Shown: positions 8,031-16,010 of the stretch, one piece after another
Numbering within the stretch: position 1 is the first letter of the stretch
Layout: every line of letters begins with the position of its first letter
Assembly: GCA_046290215.1 (NCBI GenBank)
Contig: JBKAGC010000023.1
Span: 1-25,815, forward strand
DNA: 25,815 bases
Direction of reading: 5' to 3'
From: JAHRVQ01 sp046290215
GTDB taxonomy: Bacteria; Pseudomonadota; Gammaproteobacteria; Pseudomonadales; Azotimanducaceae
Program-made: the position numbers and the translations under genes
The notes under the pieces: generated by a model
Databases searched by the model: none
What the model was told of the DNA's origin: nothing
The model's input: the letters and a program-made list of their open reading frames with translations, nothing else

Positions 8031-9410
8031 ATGGAACTCAACGAACTGAGCGCGGTATCGCCAATTGATGGTCGCTATGGCAGCAAGACCGAATCGCTGC
8101 GACCCTTCTTTAGTGAGTTTGGCTTGATTCACCACCGGGTTATCGTTGAGCTCAACTGGTTTAAAGCCCTTGCCGCCCATCCTGGTATTACCGAGTTGCC
8201 CGAGCTAACTGGTGAGGCAATCCAGTTTATTGACAATATTGCTGAGCAATTTTCGCTGCTCGATGCGGAAACCATCAAAACCACCGAGCGCACTACCAAT
8301 CACGATGTGAAAGCGGTGGAGTACTTTATCAAAGACAAGTTCGCAAACAGCGGTATTCCTGAGTTAAAGGCCAAATTGGAATTCGTTCACTTTGCCTGTA
8401 CTTCTGAGGACATCAACAACCTCTCCCACGGCCTGATGTTACGTAATGCCCGTGAACAGGTGCTGTTACCGGCGCTTCAGGCTATCACCGCGGCCATGCG
8501 CGAACACGCGAAAAATTACCGGGCTGATGCCATGTTATCCCGCACTCATGGTCAAACTGCCTCGCCCACCACCATGGGTAAGGAATTTGCCAATGTCATT
8601 CATCGCCTGGAGCGGCAAATCGAGCAGGTTCGTAGTACTGAAATTCTGGGTAAGATCAACGGCGCCGTGGGGAACTTCAATGCCCATGTCAGTGCTTATC
8701 CGAAAGTAGACTGGCCGGCCTTCGCCGAGGCATTTGTCGCCTCCCTGGGTTTGACCTGGAACCCTTACACCACCCAGATCGAACCACACGACTATATTGC
8801 CGAACTGTATGCAGCCGTTCAGCGCTACAACACCATTTTGCTGGATTTTGATCGTGATATCTGGAGTTACATTTCTATTGGTTACTTCAAACAGCGTAAG
8901 GTGGAAGGTGAGACAGGTTCATCTACTATGCCTCACAAGGTGAATCCGATTGATTTTGAGAACTCCGAGGGCAACCTTGGCATTGCCAATAGCGTTATGG
9001 CGCACCTTGGTGAAAAACTCCCCATCTCCCGCTGGCAACGTGACCTGACGGATTCCACCGTGCTGCGAAACCTTGGGGTTGGACTTGGCTACAGTCTGAT
9101 CGCCTATCAGTCCACCTTGAAGGGGCTTGGCAAGTTGGAGATTAATCGTGAGGCCCTGGCAAAGGACCTGGACCAGAGCTGGGAAGTCCTGGCTGAACCG
9201 ATTCAAACCATCATGCGCCAATATGACATTCCTGAGCCCTATGAAAAGCTGAAAAGGCTCACCCGGGGCAGCAGTCTTGAACAAGCAGCCATTCAAGCCA
9301 TGGTGAAAGATCTTGAGATGCCGGCAGAAGCCAAGCAACAGCTGTTAGAGTTAACGCCAGCCAGCTACATTGGTAATGCCATTGCCATGGTGGATGCTTT
9401 GGAGAAATAA
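8031..9410 (+). CDS. purB: Adenylosuccinate lyase
   Basis: A 459-residue lyase (E. coli 456) acting twice in purine synthesis: it releases fumarate from SAICAR and from adenylosuccinate. The N-terminus LSAVSPIDGRYGSKTESLR and the fumarase/aspartase signature GSSTMPHKVNP are clear. The catalytic His region RTHGQTASPT is present. It lies 39 bases after hflD and six bases before roxA, so it is likely part of the long plus-strand operon. Confidence 0.98.
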   Translation: MELNELSAVSPIDGRYGSKTESLRPFFSEFGLIHHRVIVELNWFKALAAHPGITELPELTGEAIQFIDNIAEQFSLLDAETIKTTERTTNHDVKAVEYFIKDKFANSGIPELKAKLEFVHFACTSEDINNLSHGLMLRNAREQVLLPALQAITAAMREHAKNYRADAMLSRTHGQTASPTTMGKEFANVIHRLERQIEQVRSTEILGKINGAVGNFNAHVSAYPKVDWPAFAEAFVASLGLTWNPYTTQIEPHDYIAELYAAVQRYNTILLDFDRDIWSYISIGYFKQRKVEGETGSSTMPHKVNPIDFENSEGNLGIANSVMAHLGEKLPISRWQRDLTDSTVLRNLGVGLGYSLIAYQSTLKGLGKLEINREALAKDLDQSWEVLAEPIQTIMRQYDIPEPYEKLKRLTRGSSLEQAAIQAMVKDLEMPAEAKQQLLELTPASYIGNAIAMVDALEK

Positions 9411-9416
9411 CCGGCT

Positions 9417-10514
9417 ATGTTCGGCGCAATGACACAGGCGGTGTTCCAGCAGGACTACTGGCGCCAACAAGCAGGTTATCTAGGCAAAGTGGCTGTACAA
9501 GGCCTTCTGGACCTTGGTTTTAATGATCTGGTGACACTCGCGGCGCAGCCGGAGGTGGAAAGTCGTCTGGTCTACCCGATGGCGAGTCCTGGGGAAGCTG
9601 TCCGGTTCGATGTGGCATTTGGCCCCTTTGTGGAGCCTGATTTGAGTGCTGGCGCTATGTTAATGATTCAGAATCTTGAGTCATTCTCGTTCGAAATCTC
9701 CCAGTGGCTGTGTGACCACTTTGGCTTTTTGCCGCGTTGGCGAATTGAAGATGTTATGGCCACCCTGGCCATGAATGGTGGCAGCTGCGGCGCCCACTTT
9801 GATCAATATGATGTATTTTTAGTGCAATTGTCGGGCACGAAAACCTGGCAAGTTGATGCCGGAGGCCATACAGCTACTGATCTTGCAGAGGACAGTCAGG
9901 TACGCTTACTCAAAACCTTCCAGCCTGAATCAGAGTTTATTCAAGGACCCGGTGACGTGCTGTATGTACCGCCGGGCGTGGGCCATCATGGTATCGCTTC
10001 TGATGACTGTATTACCTTGTCTGTGGGGATTCGTAATCCCCTGCTCACAGAAATGGCGTCGCACCTGGCAGATCAGTTGCTACAACAAGAAGTTGTGGAT
10101 GCCTGCTTGTCAGATCACTTTGGCGGTAGCCAGATCGCACCGGATGAAGTTTCAGAATTGGGTGACAAGCTGGTGGCTGCCCTGCGTGATGAAGGCTTAC
10201 TCGCGACCTGGTATGGCCGCTATATGACCGAGCTGCGCGACCCAGAGCTACTGGAACCCGGGCCAGAAGCCTTTGCTGCGGCGGAGCTAGCGCAATGGCG
10301 CGCCGCCGCCACTGACGTCAGCCTCGACTTACCTTGTCGAATCGCGGTTCAGGCTGGCCGTTTGTTTATCAACGGTGAGGCCTATGCTGCGCCGGCAAAC
10401 GTGGCCTGGCTGGAAACCTTGCAGCAACAGCGAACCGTGGCCATGCAAGACATCCCAGAAGCAGATAATGAAATACTCCTGCTGCTCGTTCAGACTGGCG
10501 CCGTGATACTCTAG
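9417..10514 (+). CDS. roxA: Ribosomal protein arginine hydroxylase, RoxA/YcfD type (JmjC-like cupin)
   Basis: A 365-residue 2-oxoglutarate/iron-dependent oxygenase. E. coli RoxA (373 residues) hydroxylates Arg81 of ribosomal protein L16. The iron ligands are seen as His127 and Asp129 in HFDQYDVF and His190 in PPGVGHHG; GPGDVLYVPPG precedes the second ligand as in the family. The C-terminal winged-helix part is more divergent. A GGAGA ribosome binding site overlaps the end of purB, 12 bases before the ATG; a second ATG at 9429 is a possible alternative. It is placed near purB as in E. coli. Confidence 0.9.
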   Translation: MFGAMTQAVFQQDYWRQQAGYLGKVAVQGLLDLGFNDLVTLAAQPEVESRLVYPMASPGEAVRFDVAFGPFVEPDLSAGAMLMIQNLESFSFEISQWLCDHFGFLPRWRIEDVMATLAMNGGSCGAHFDQYDVFLVQLSGTKTWQVDAGGHTATDLAEDSQVRLLKTFQPESEFIQGPGDVLYVPPGVGHHGIASDDCITLSVGIRNPLLTEMASHLADQLLQQEVVDACLSDHFGGSQIAPDEVSELGDKLVAALRDEGLLATWYGRYMTELRDPELLEPGPEAFAAAELAQWRAAATDVSLDLPCRIAVQAGRLFINGEAYAAPANVAWLETLQQQRTVAMQDIPEADNEILLLLVQTGAVIL

Positions 10515-10518
10515 AAAC

Positions 10519-11982
10519 ATGTCTGATTTGGAAATCCGCAAATTCGATATTCGTGAGGCTAATTGGTCACAAGATCAATCGGTGTTATCCAATTTGCGGC
10601 GTATCGTTTTCATTATTGAACAGTCCGTACCCCAGGAAGAAGAATGGGATGGGCAGGACGAGGATGCCTGGCATTGGCTCGCCTCTGACCCGGCGGGCAA
10701 ACCCATTGGTACGGCAAGACTCCTGCCCAGCGGGCAAATCGGTCGAATGGCCGTTTTGCAGGAATACCGTGGTTTGAAGGTGGGTCGCGCCATGCTCGAA
10801 GCCGCAGTGGAAAAAGCCCGGCGCCTGGGATTCCAAAATGTTTTCCTCAATGCCCAGAGCCATGCATTAGAGTTTTACAAGAAATCTGGTTTTATCCCAG
10901 AGGGCGAGGAGTTTATGGAAGCTGGTATTGCCCACTTTCGTATGCAACAAGCGCTATCGCTTCCAGAGGACCAACAACAACGGAAGCTTCAAACTGGTGA
11001 CATCCCGGATGTGGCCATTCGCCGCTTTGACACCGCCGAGGTGAGCTGGCGCAGCGGCGGTAAACTGATTCGTGCCCTGCGTAAACCGGTGTTTCAGGCG
11101 GAATTGGGTCTCGGCCAGGATTACGTGGAAGATGCCTTCGACCCAGAGCAGATTCATTTTCATTGCCAGTTAGACCAGCAAACCATTGGTGCCATTAGGA
11201 TGGACCTGGAAGGGTCTATCAGCCGCTTATGTGTTGACTCAGGTCATCGCCACCAGGGGGTTGGTACCGCCTTACTGGAGGCTGTCATTGCCAAGGGGCG
11301 GCGATTCGGCCTGAAGCACCTCACGATCCATGATGTCCCAGAGTCATTGGGGGCATTTCTCTCTCAGTCGGGGTTCTCAGCAAGTCATGAGGCCGGACAA
11401 TATGAACGCCGCCTGGACGATGTTGCAGCTTTCCACAGGACTCGCAGCAATCTGGGCGGTACTGCCTATGATTCTGCTGATGCTAGCTACAGACTTGGTG
11501 AAACCGCGGGATTCCTGCTATTACGCCGGGAGGACGAATTTCGTCGGGTAATCGAGGCCATGTGCCAGCAGGCCAGTCAATCCATCCAGATTATGTCACC
11601 GCTACTGGATCATAAGCTTTTCGATTCCACCGAGCTCTACGAGATCTGTTCAAGCCTGGGCCGGAAAAACAAATATACCCGGATCGAAATCCTGCTGTAT
11701 GACTCTCATCGCGTGGTGAAACATGGCCACGGGCTGCTGGATATTGCCCGGCGGTTACCCTCTTCCATCGGCATGCGCATTGTCCACCCAGAATTACGCT
11801 CTAGCAATCATGAGTATGTGCTGGTGGATGACGCTGGCTTAATTTACCGGCAGGATTATGAGCAGTACGAGGGGTACGCTAACTTCAAGGATGTCACCGA
11901 GGCGAACCGGCTCCGGCGACAGTTCCGCGCTGCCTGGGAAAGCGGCCTACAGGACCCCAATCTCAGGCAGCTGAAGATTTAG
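10519..11982 (+). CDS. Fused double GNAT acetyltransferase with C-terminal PLD-like domain
   Basis: A 487-residue protein with three parts. Residues 1-147 form a GNAT domain with an acetyl-CoA loop in YRGLKVGRAM (about 83-92) and end NAQSHALEFYKKSGF. Residues 164-300 form a second GNAT-like domain with RHQGVGTA (about 244-251). Residues 330-480 are a different domain (SIQIMSPLLDHKLF, then NHEYVLVDDAGLIYR). HEYVLVDD (431-438) has the H-x-K-x4-D spacing of phospholipase D enzymes but with Tyr in place of Lys, so it may be an inactive PLD-like fold. Substrate unknown. It starts four bases after roxA and is probably co-transcribed, so it may act on the ribosome or a nucleic-acid-related target, but this is only a guess from position. 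Confidence 0.8.
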   Translation: MSDLEIRKFDIREANWSQDQSVLSNLRRIVFIIEQSVPQEEEWDGQDEDAWHWLASDPAGKPIGTARLLPSGQIGRMAVLQEYRGLKVGRAMLEAAVEKARRLGFQNVFLNAQSHALEFYKKSGFIPEGEEFMEAGIAHFRMQQALSLPEDQQQRKLQTGDIPDVAIRRFDTAEVSWRSGGKLIRALRKPVFQAELGLGQDYVEDAFDPEQIHFHCQLDQQTIGAIRMDLEGSISRLCVDSGHRHQGVGTALLEAVIAKGRRFGLKHLTIHDVPESLGAFLSQSGFSASHEAGQYERRLDDVAAFHRTRSNLGGTAYDSADASYRLGETAGFLLLRREDEFRRVIEAMCQQASQSIQIMSPLLDHKLFDSTELYEICSSLGRKNKYTRIEILLYDSHRVVKHGHGLLDIARRLPSSIGMRIVHPELRSSNHEYVLVDDAGLIYRQDYEQYEGYANFKDVTEANRLRRQFRAAWESGLQDPNLRQLKI

Positions 11983-12458
11983 ACCAGGGCCTTGCTGGAC
12001 ACTAGGACGCCGTTATTGTCAGCATAAATGTATTCGCCCGGGATAAACTCGACGCCGCCAAAACTTAGCGTTTCACCGAGTAAGCCAACACCTCGTTTGA
12101 CGCTTTTCATCGGATGAGTCGCCAGCGCCTGCACGCCAAGGGGTAACTCACCAATAATGTCCACATCGCGAATGCAGCCGTACACAATGATGCCTTGCCA
12201 GCCATTGTCCACCGCCTTTTTGGCCAGATTGTCGCCAAGTAAGCCGCAGCGCATAGAGCCGCCGCCATCTACCACCAACACTTTACCGCTGCCAGGTTGG
12301 TCAACCTGCTCTGCCACCAGGGAATTGTCCTCATGGCACTTAATGGTGACGATTTCCCCACCAAACGCGTCAACGCCGCCGAAGTTACCAAACATGGGTT
12401 CTACGACGCGAACCAGTTCCGGGAAGTCGTCGCACAAATCGGGCAATACAATGCTCAT
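11979..12458 (-). CDS. rraA: RraA family protein (RNase E inhibitor / possible aldolase-decarboxylase)
   Basis: A 159-residue RraA homolog. E. coli RraA (161 residues) binds and inhibits RNase E. The protein aligns along its length (VEPMFGNFGGVDAFGG, VLVVDGGGSMR, FGGVEFIPGEYIYADN). It also has the D-x20-R-D arrangement (Asp76, Arg97, Asp98) tied to metal-dependent aldolase or oxaloacetate decarboxylase activity in related proteins, which E. coli RraA lacks. The role could therefore be enzymatic. AAGGA lies about eight bases before the ATG. The stop overlaps the stop of the acetyltransferase gene by four bases. Confidence 0.85.
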   Translation of the reverse strand: MSIVLPDLCDDFPELVRVVEPMFGNFGGVDAFGGEIVTIKCHEDNSLVAEQVDQPGSGKVLVVDGGGSMRCGLLGDNLAKKAVDNGWQGIIVYGCIRDVDIIGELPLGVQALATHPMKSVKRGVGLLGETLSFGGVEFIPGEYIYADNNGVLVSSKALV

Positions 12459-12632
12459 GGAGTGTCCTTGGATTGAATCAATAAGATGAGTTAATGGAAA
12501 TTGTTTACTGCAAAATGTCAGTTTATCGACATAAAGATAACAAACTGTTGCTGACTTTTTGGCGATTTTTCCTTGACGACGGGGTCTCGCTGAACTTCAC
12601 TTAAGGTCAGGGCAAAACAGCTAATAAAAATC

Positions 12633-13256
12633 ATGCGGTTCATCAAACCTCTTGCAGTTTGCCTGGTCACGCTGGTTAGCCAGTGGGCCGGAGCAGAAAT
12701 CTATATCTATCATGGTCCCAACGGTGAACGGCTAGTTACAGATCGTCCGCCCAGGGACCAGATTCGCTACAATCTGGTGGCAAAGCGAGATGACCTAACA
12801 GATGCCGGGCGCATTGCAGCAGATCGCCCCCTTGAAGTAGCCGGTCGTGATAGCTTCCGTCCTGCCATCAACGCGGCCGCCGAACGATACCGGCTGGACC
12901 CAGCCTTGATTGAGGCTGTGATACAGGTGGAATCTAATTTCGACCCCAATGCGGTGTCAAAGGCCGGCGCAACGGGATTGATGCAGCTTATGGCACCTAC
13001 CGCTTCTCACTATCAGGTCAATAACCGCTTCAATCCTTACGAGAATATTCGCGGCGGTGTCGCACATTTGCGTGATCTTATGGATCGTTACGATGAGCGC
13101 TTACCGCTGGTGCTTGCAGCTTACAATGCTGGTAGTACCGCTGTGACCAAATATCGAGGTATTCCGCCCTACCCCGAAACTCGCCGCTACATTCAAAAGG
13201 TGATGAAAGCGCATCGCGAGTTTCGGCGTTTTCGTTATGGCGCCAGCAGCGATTAA
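12633..13256 (+). CDS. Secreted lytic transglycosylase (SLT domain) with DUF4124-like N-terminus
   Basis: A 207-residue exported murein-cleaving enzyme. A signal peptide (MRFIKPLAVCLVTLVSQWAG, cleavage probably after Ala21) is followed by a short DUF4124-like strand module (IYIYHGPNGERLVTDRPP). The SLT domain covers about 75-200: catalytic Glu100 in IQVESNFDPNAVS, then GATGLMQLM and AAYNAGSTAV. No lipobox is seen, so the mature enzyme is probably soluble in the periplasm. The gene is divergent from rraA across 174 bases and its stop overlaps the end of the prpC remnant. Substrate preference cannot be read from sequence. Confidence 0.9.
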   Translation: MRFIKPLAVCLVTLVSQWAGAEIYIYHGPNGERLVTDRPPRDQIRYNLVAKRDDLTDAGRIAADRPLEVAGRDSFRPAINAAAERYRLDPALIEAVIQVESNFDPNAVSKAGATGLMQLMAPTASHYQVNNRFNPYENIRGGVAHLRDLMDRYDERLPLVLAAYNAGSTAVTKYRGIPPYPETRRYIQKVMKAHREFRRFRYGASSD

Positions 13257-14244
13257 CCGCGTTCGCTAATTGGCGTATAGGCTCGATTGTCAGGACCGAT
13301 GTAGTCAGCGCGACGAATCAAACGGCGTTGTTCCAGACGTGCGCAGCAGCCAGTCAGAGCAAAGATCGGCGTAAGATCTGGTCAGAATACCCATGTTAGG
13401 CAGGCGCGTGGAAGAAGTCCGAAGTTGAATAGTTCTTTCTCATCCACATGGTGCCACCGCCACAGAATATCGAACAGTCGTCGAGTTTTCTTTAGCGGCA
13501 CTTGATATGTTTGTGATCGTGGTATGTCCGTGAAGAAGATAATGGTCTCCTTCTTCGCCAACATGTCCTTGATACAGCCACTCTTCAGTGCTGAATTTTT
13601 CAATTGATCGTGCCATTAGCGCCGCCGTGCAGAGGGCTTAAGGAACCGATTAAAACCTCAGACAAGGTTGCGGCACAACGTGCAGTAAAAGTACTGCATT
13701 GAATTCATGGGAAGAATCAGCGAACAGGCACGTCGTTTATTTGTGTTTCGCCCGTGAGCATTTTCAAGAAATGCCCGCCAATGGTGGCTTCACCGGTATT
13801 GCAGTCAATTTTGACGCCGTCGTGGCTAAATCGATACCAGTAACAAATAATGGCAGGAAGCGCTGCAAGCAGTCGATCTGCAGCATCCTGTTGTTGCTCA
13901 AAAGTGGTTTCTGGCTCCAGGTTACCTAGCATAGAAGCGCCTGTGCGCATGACATCCATTGGATGGGTGTCTTTGGGAATCAGCTCTAGTACAGTCTTTA
14001 GCTCAGCCGGCAGATCGCGCATCGCGGTAATCCGAGCGGTGTAATCGTCCAACTGCTTCTGAGTAGGCAACTCACCATAAAGCAGCATGTAGGCTACTTC
14101 TTCAAAGGTGGCATTCGCCGCCAGGTCGTCAATGCCATAGCCTCGGTAAGTCAGGCCAGAGCCTTCTTTACCTACCGTACAAAGGGCAGTTTCACCTGCG
14201 GATTGGCCACGGAGACCAGCACCACCGAGTTTCTTCTCAACCAT
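13253..14244 (-). pseudogene. prpC: 2-methylcitrate synthase, frameshifted in its 3' half
   Basis: The first 165 or so residues are a normal 2-methylcitrate synthase (GETALCTVGKEGSGLTYRGY, HPMDVMRTGASMLG, CYWYRFSHDG, GGHFLKMLTGE) and then the frame ends at 13717. The rest of the gene is still recognisable but spread over all three frames: LIL (from 13720), HEFN (from 13709), STFTARCAATLSE through LHGGAN (13615-13695), IEKFSTEE (below 13616), IKDMLAKKETII (13538-13573), and finally DLTPIFAL through RRADYIGPDN to the stop at 13253. At least five frame changes and a net loss of about 40 codons remove the catalytic His/Asp region. The start has GAGAGGA upstream. It follows prpB by 65 bases. A local sequencing error cannot be excluded. 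Confidence 0.85.
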
Positions 14245-14309
14245 GATTTATCGTCCTCTCTTTTTTAGCAATTTGTCTGGCGCAAGCGCGCTAATTTATG
14301 GGAAACGGG

Positions 14310-15194
14310 TTAAGTATTGCTGCCATCATTGGCAAACAGTTCATCTAACTTTTCTTCATACTCGTGATAGCCGAGGAATTCATAGAGCTCGGAACGAGTT
14401 TGCATGGTATCAATGACGCTCTCCTGAGTGCCTTTCTCTCGCAACGTGCGGAACACATTGAGTGCAGCCTTGTTCATGGCCCGAAATGCCGACAAAGGAT
14501 ACAAGGCCATGGCGATACCCACTGAGCCCAATTGCTCTGTGGTGAAGCCCGGAGTAGATCCAAATTCCGTAATATTCGCCAGAACCGGGATGTTCACAGC
14601 ATCCACTACTTGTTTATACATGTCGAGATCGGTCATCGCTTCCGCAAAGATCGCGTCAGCGCCCGCGGCCTCGAATTCCCCTGCCCGGGCAATCACTTCA
14701 TCCAGGCCGACCACGGCGAGGGCATCTGTACGCGCCATGATCATAAAGTCTTGGTCGGTTTTGGCATCCACCGCGGCTTTAATGCGGTCAACCATTTCTG
14801 CCCGGGTGACAATTTCCTTATTTGGACGGTGTCCGCAGCGTTTTTGCGCCACCTGGTCCTCAATATGCACGCCAGCGGCGCCGGCCTTGGTCATTTCGCG
14901 AATGGTACGGGCAATATTGAACGCCCCACCCCAACCGGTATCGATGTCCACCAGTAGCGGCAATGAACTGGCCGCAGTGATTCTGCGCACATCTTCCAAG
15001 ACGTCGTTAAGTGAGGTCATACCAAGGTCAGGAAGACCGTAGGACGCGTTTGCGACCCCGCCACCGGACAGATAGATGGCTTTGAAGCCAACAGATTCGG
15101 CCATAATCGCGGAGTAGGCATTGATTGTGCCGACTACCTGTAAGGGTTGTTCTGCTGCAATAGCAGCTTTGAGTTTCTGTCCAGCTGACGCCAT
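14310..15194 (-). CDS. prpB: 2-methylisocitrate lyase
   Basis: A 294-residue PEP mutase/isocitrate lyase family enzyme (E. coli PrpB 296) that splits 2-methylisocitrate into succinate and pyruvate, the last step of propionate breakdown by the methylcitrate cycle. The active-site motif KRCGH is at 118-122, with YLSGGGVANASYG and LPLLVDIDTGWGG earlier. I start at the ATG at 15194, matching the E. coli N-terminus; a TTG seven codons upstream (15215) is less likely. GGGA lies about 10 bases upstream. Its partner prpC just downstream is broken, so this enzyme may lack its normal substrate supply unless a second citrate synthase covers that step. Confidence 0.95.
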   Translation of the reverse strand: MASAGQKLKAAIAAEQPLQVVGTINAYSAIMAESVGFKAIYLSGGGVANASYGLPDLGMTSLNDVLEDVRRITAASSLPLLVDIDTGWGGAFNIARTIREMTKAGAAGVHIEDQVAQKRCGHRPNKEIVTRAEMVDRIKAAVDAKTDQDFMIMARTDALAVVGLDEVIARAGEFEAAGADAIFAEAMTDLDMYKQVVDAVNIPVLANITEFGSTPGFTTEQLGSVGIAMALYPLSAFRAMNKAALNVFRTLREKGTQESVIDTMQTRSELYEFLGYHEYEEKLDELFANDGSNT

Positions 15195-15229
15195 ACCTGT
15201 AGATTCCCGGATCAAAAAATGTGCGCCGA

Positions 15230-15235
15230 AGTATA
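15230..15235 (-). promoter_or_regulatory. Candidate -10 box upstream of prpB
   Basis: On the minus strand TATACT (15235 to 15230) matches the sigma-70 -10 box at five of six positions and lies about 35 bases before the prpB ATG. No convincing -35 box is found at normal spacing, so an activator may be needed. Weak evidence. Confidence 0.35.
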
Positions 15236-15301
15236 CCTAAAAGCGGCAAACCAAGGGTAATGAAAGCACCGGGAATCGCTGTGATATCCGATCGGAATAA
15301 C

Positions 15302-15907
15302 CTATTGATTTGCCGCCTGATCGATGTACTCGCGCAACTGGGCGTAGTCGTTTGTATGGGCGTACTGAGGGAATTCTGCGATGACATTGTCCGGCGCTCG
15401 GAACAAGAATCCGGCGTCAGCTTCAGATAACATCGTGGTGTCATTGTATGAGTCACCGGCAGCAAAAACCCTGAAATTTAAGCTGTGTAACGCTTTTACA
15501 GAGTTGCGTTTAGGGTCTTCCTGACGCAGCTTGTAGTCGGCCACCGAGCCAGCGGAGTCAATGACCAGCTTGTGGCAAAACAGTGTTGGCTGATTGAGCT
15601 GCACCATCAGCGGTTTGGCAAAGTCGTAGAAGGTATCTGAGAGAATGATGAGTTGATACGACTGGCGCAAACTGTCTAAAAATTGCCTGGCGCCATCCAT
15701 GGGGGACAAGGTTGCGATCACTGCCTGTATGTCATCGAGCTTGAGATTGTGGTCTTTAAGAATCTGCAAGCGTTGACGCATCAAGACGTTGTAATCTGGA
15801 ATGTCTCGAGTGGTTGCTTTTAACTCCTCAATACCAGTTTTTTCTGCAAAGGCGATCCATATCTCTGGGATCAACACCCCTTCAAGATCAAGGCAAACAA
15901 CATCCAT
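15302..15907 (-). CDS. thrH: ThrH-type phosphoserine phosphatase / homoserine phosphotransferase
   Basis: A 201-residue HAD-family protein closely resembling Pseudomonas aeruginosa ThrH (205 residues), which dephosphorylates phosphoserine and can transfer phosphate to homoserine. Motif I reads CLDLEGVL (nucleophile Asp7), motif II is in LIILSDTFYDF, and motif IV is AAGDSYNDTTMLSEA. IPEIWIAFAEKTGIEELKATTRDIPDYNVLM is also typical, given here by its ends only in meaning. The start at 15907 matches the ThrH N-terminus; an ATG eight codons upstream is an alternative. The thrH/cysH divergent pair is also found in Pseudomonas. Confidence 0.93.
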   Translation of the reverse strand: MDVVCLDLEGVLIPEIWIAFAEKTGIEELKATTRDIPDYNVLMRQRLQILKDHNLKLDDIQAVIATLSPMDGARQFLDSLRQSYQLIILSDTFYDFAKPLMVQLNQPTLFCHKLVIDSAGSVADYKLRQEDPKRNSVKALHSLNFRVFAAGDSYNDTTMLSEADAGFLFRAPDNVIAEFPQYAHTNDYAQLREYIDQAANQ

Positions 15908-15940
15908 AACGCGTCCAAAAATACTCAACAAAAAACCGAT

Positions 15941-15956
15941 TGTTTCACGGGAAACG
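15941..15956. promoter_or_regulatory. parS-like palindrome between thrH and cysH
   Basis: TGTTTCACGGGAAACG matches the ParB-binding parS consensus TGTTTCACGTGAAACA at 14 of 16 positions; the mismatches are one in the central CACGTG and one at the last base. It lies in the divergent thrH/cysH promoter region, so it may instead be an operator for one of these genes. Confidence 0.3.
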
Positions 15957-15971
15957 CGGTTCGAGCAATAC

Positions 15972-15980
15972 TGGTATAAC
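15972..15980 (+). promoter_or_regulatory. Extended -10 promoter before cysH
   Basis: TGGTATAAC matches the extended -10 pattern TGnTATAAT at all but the last position. It lies about 30 bases before the ATG at 16011. No -35 box at the usual distance is clear, which is acceptable for extended -10 promoters. Confidence 0.4.
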
Positions 15981-16010
15981 TAATCGAAACGGTTATTTCG
16001 TTATTGCCTA

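Noticed and set aside
13382..13603. 73-residue minus-strand frame in the prpC 3' half
   Set aside because: IKDMLAKKETII and its position show it is a frame-shifted piece of prpC, not a separate gene or transposase.
13440..13616. 58-residue minus-strand frame starting MARSIEKFSTEE
   Set aside because: The IEKFSTEE part is another frame of the decayed prpC.
14428..15042. 204-residue plus-strand frame
   Set aside because: Antisense shadow of prpB; no independent signals.
15028..15465. 145-residue minus-strand frame bridging prpB and thrH
   Set aside because: Overlaps two well-supported genes in another frame and has no family resemblance.
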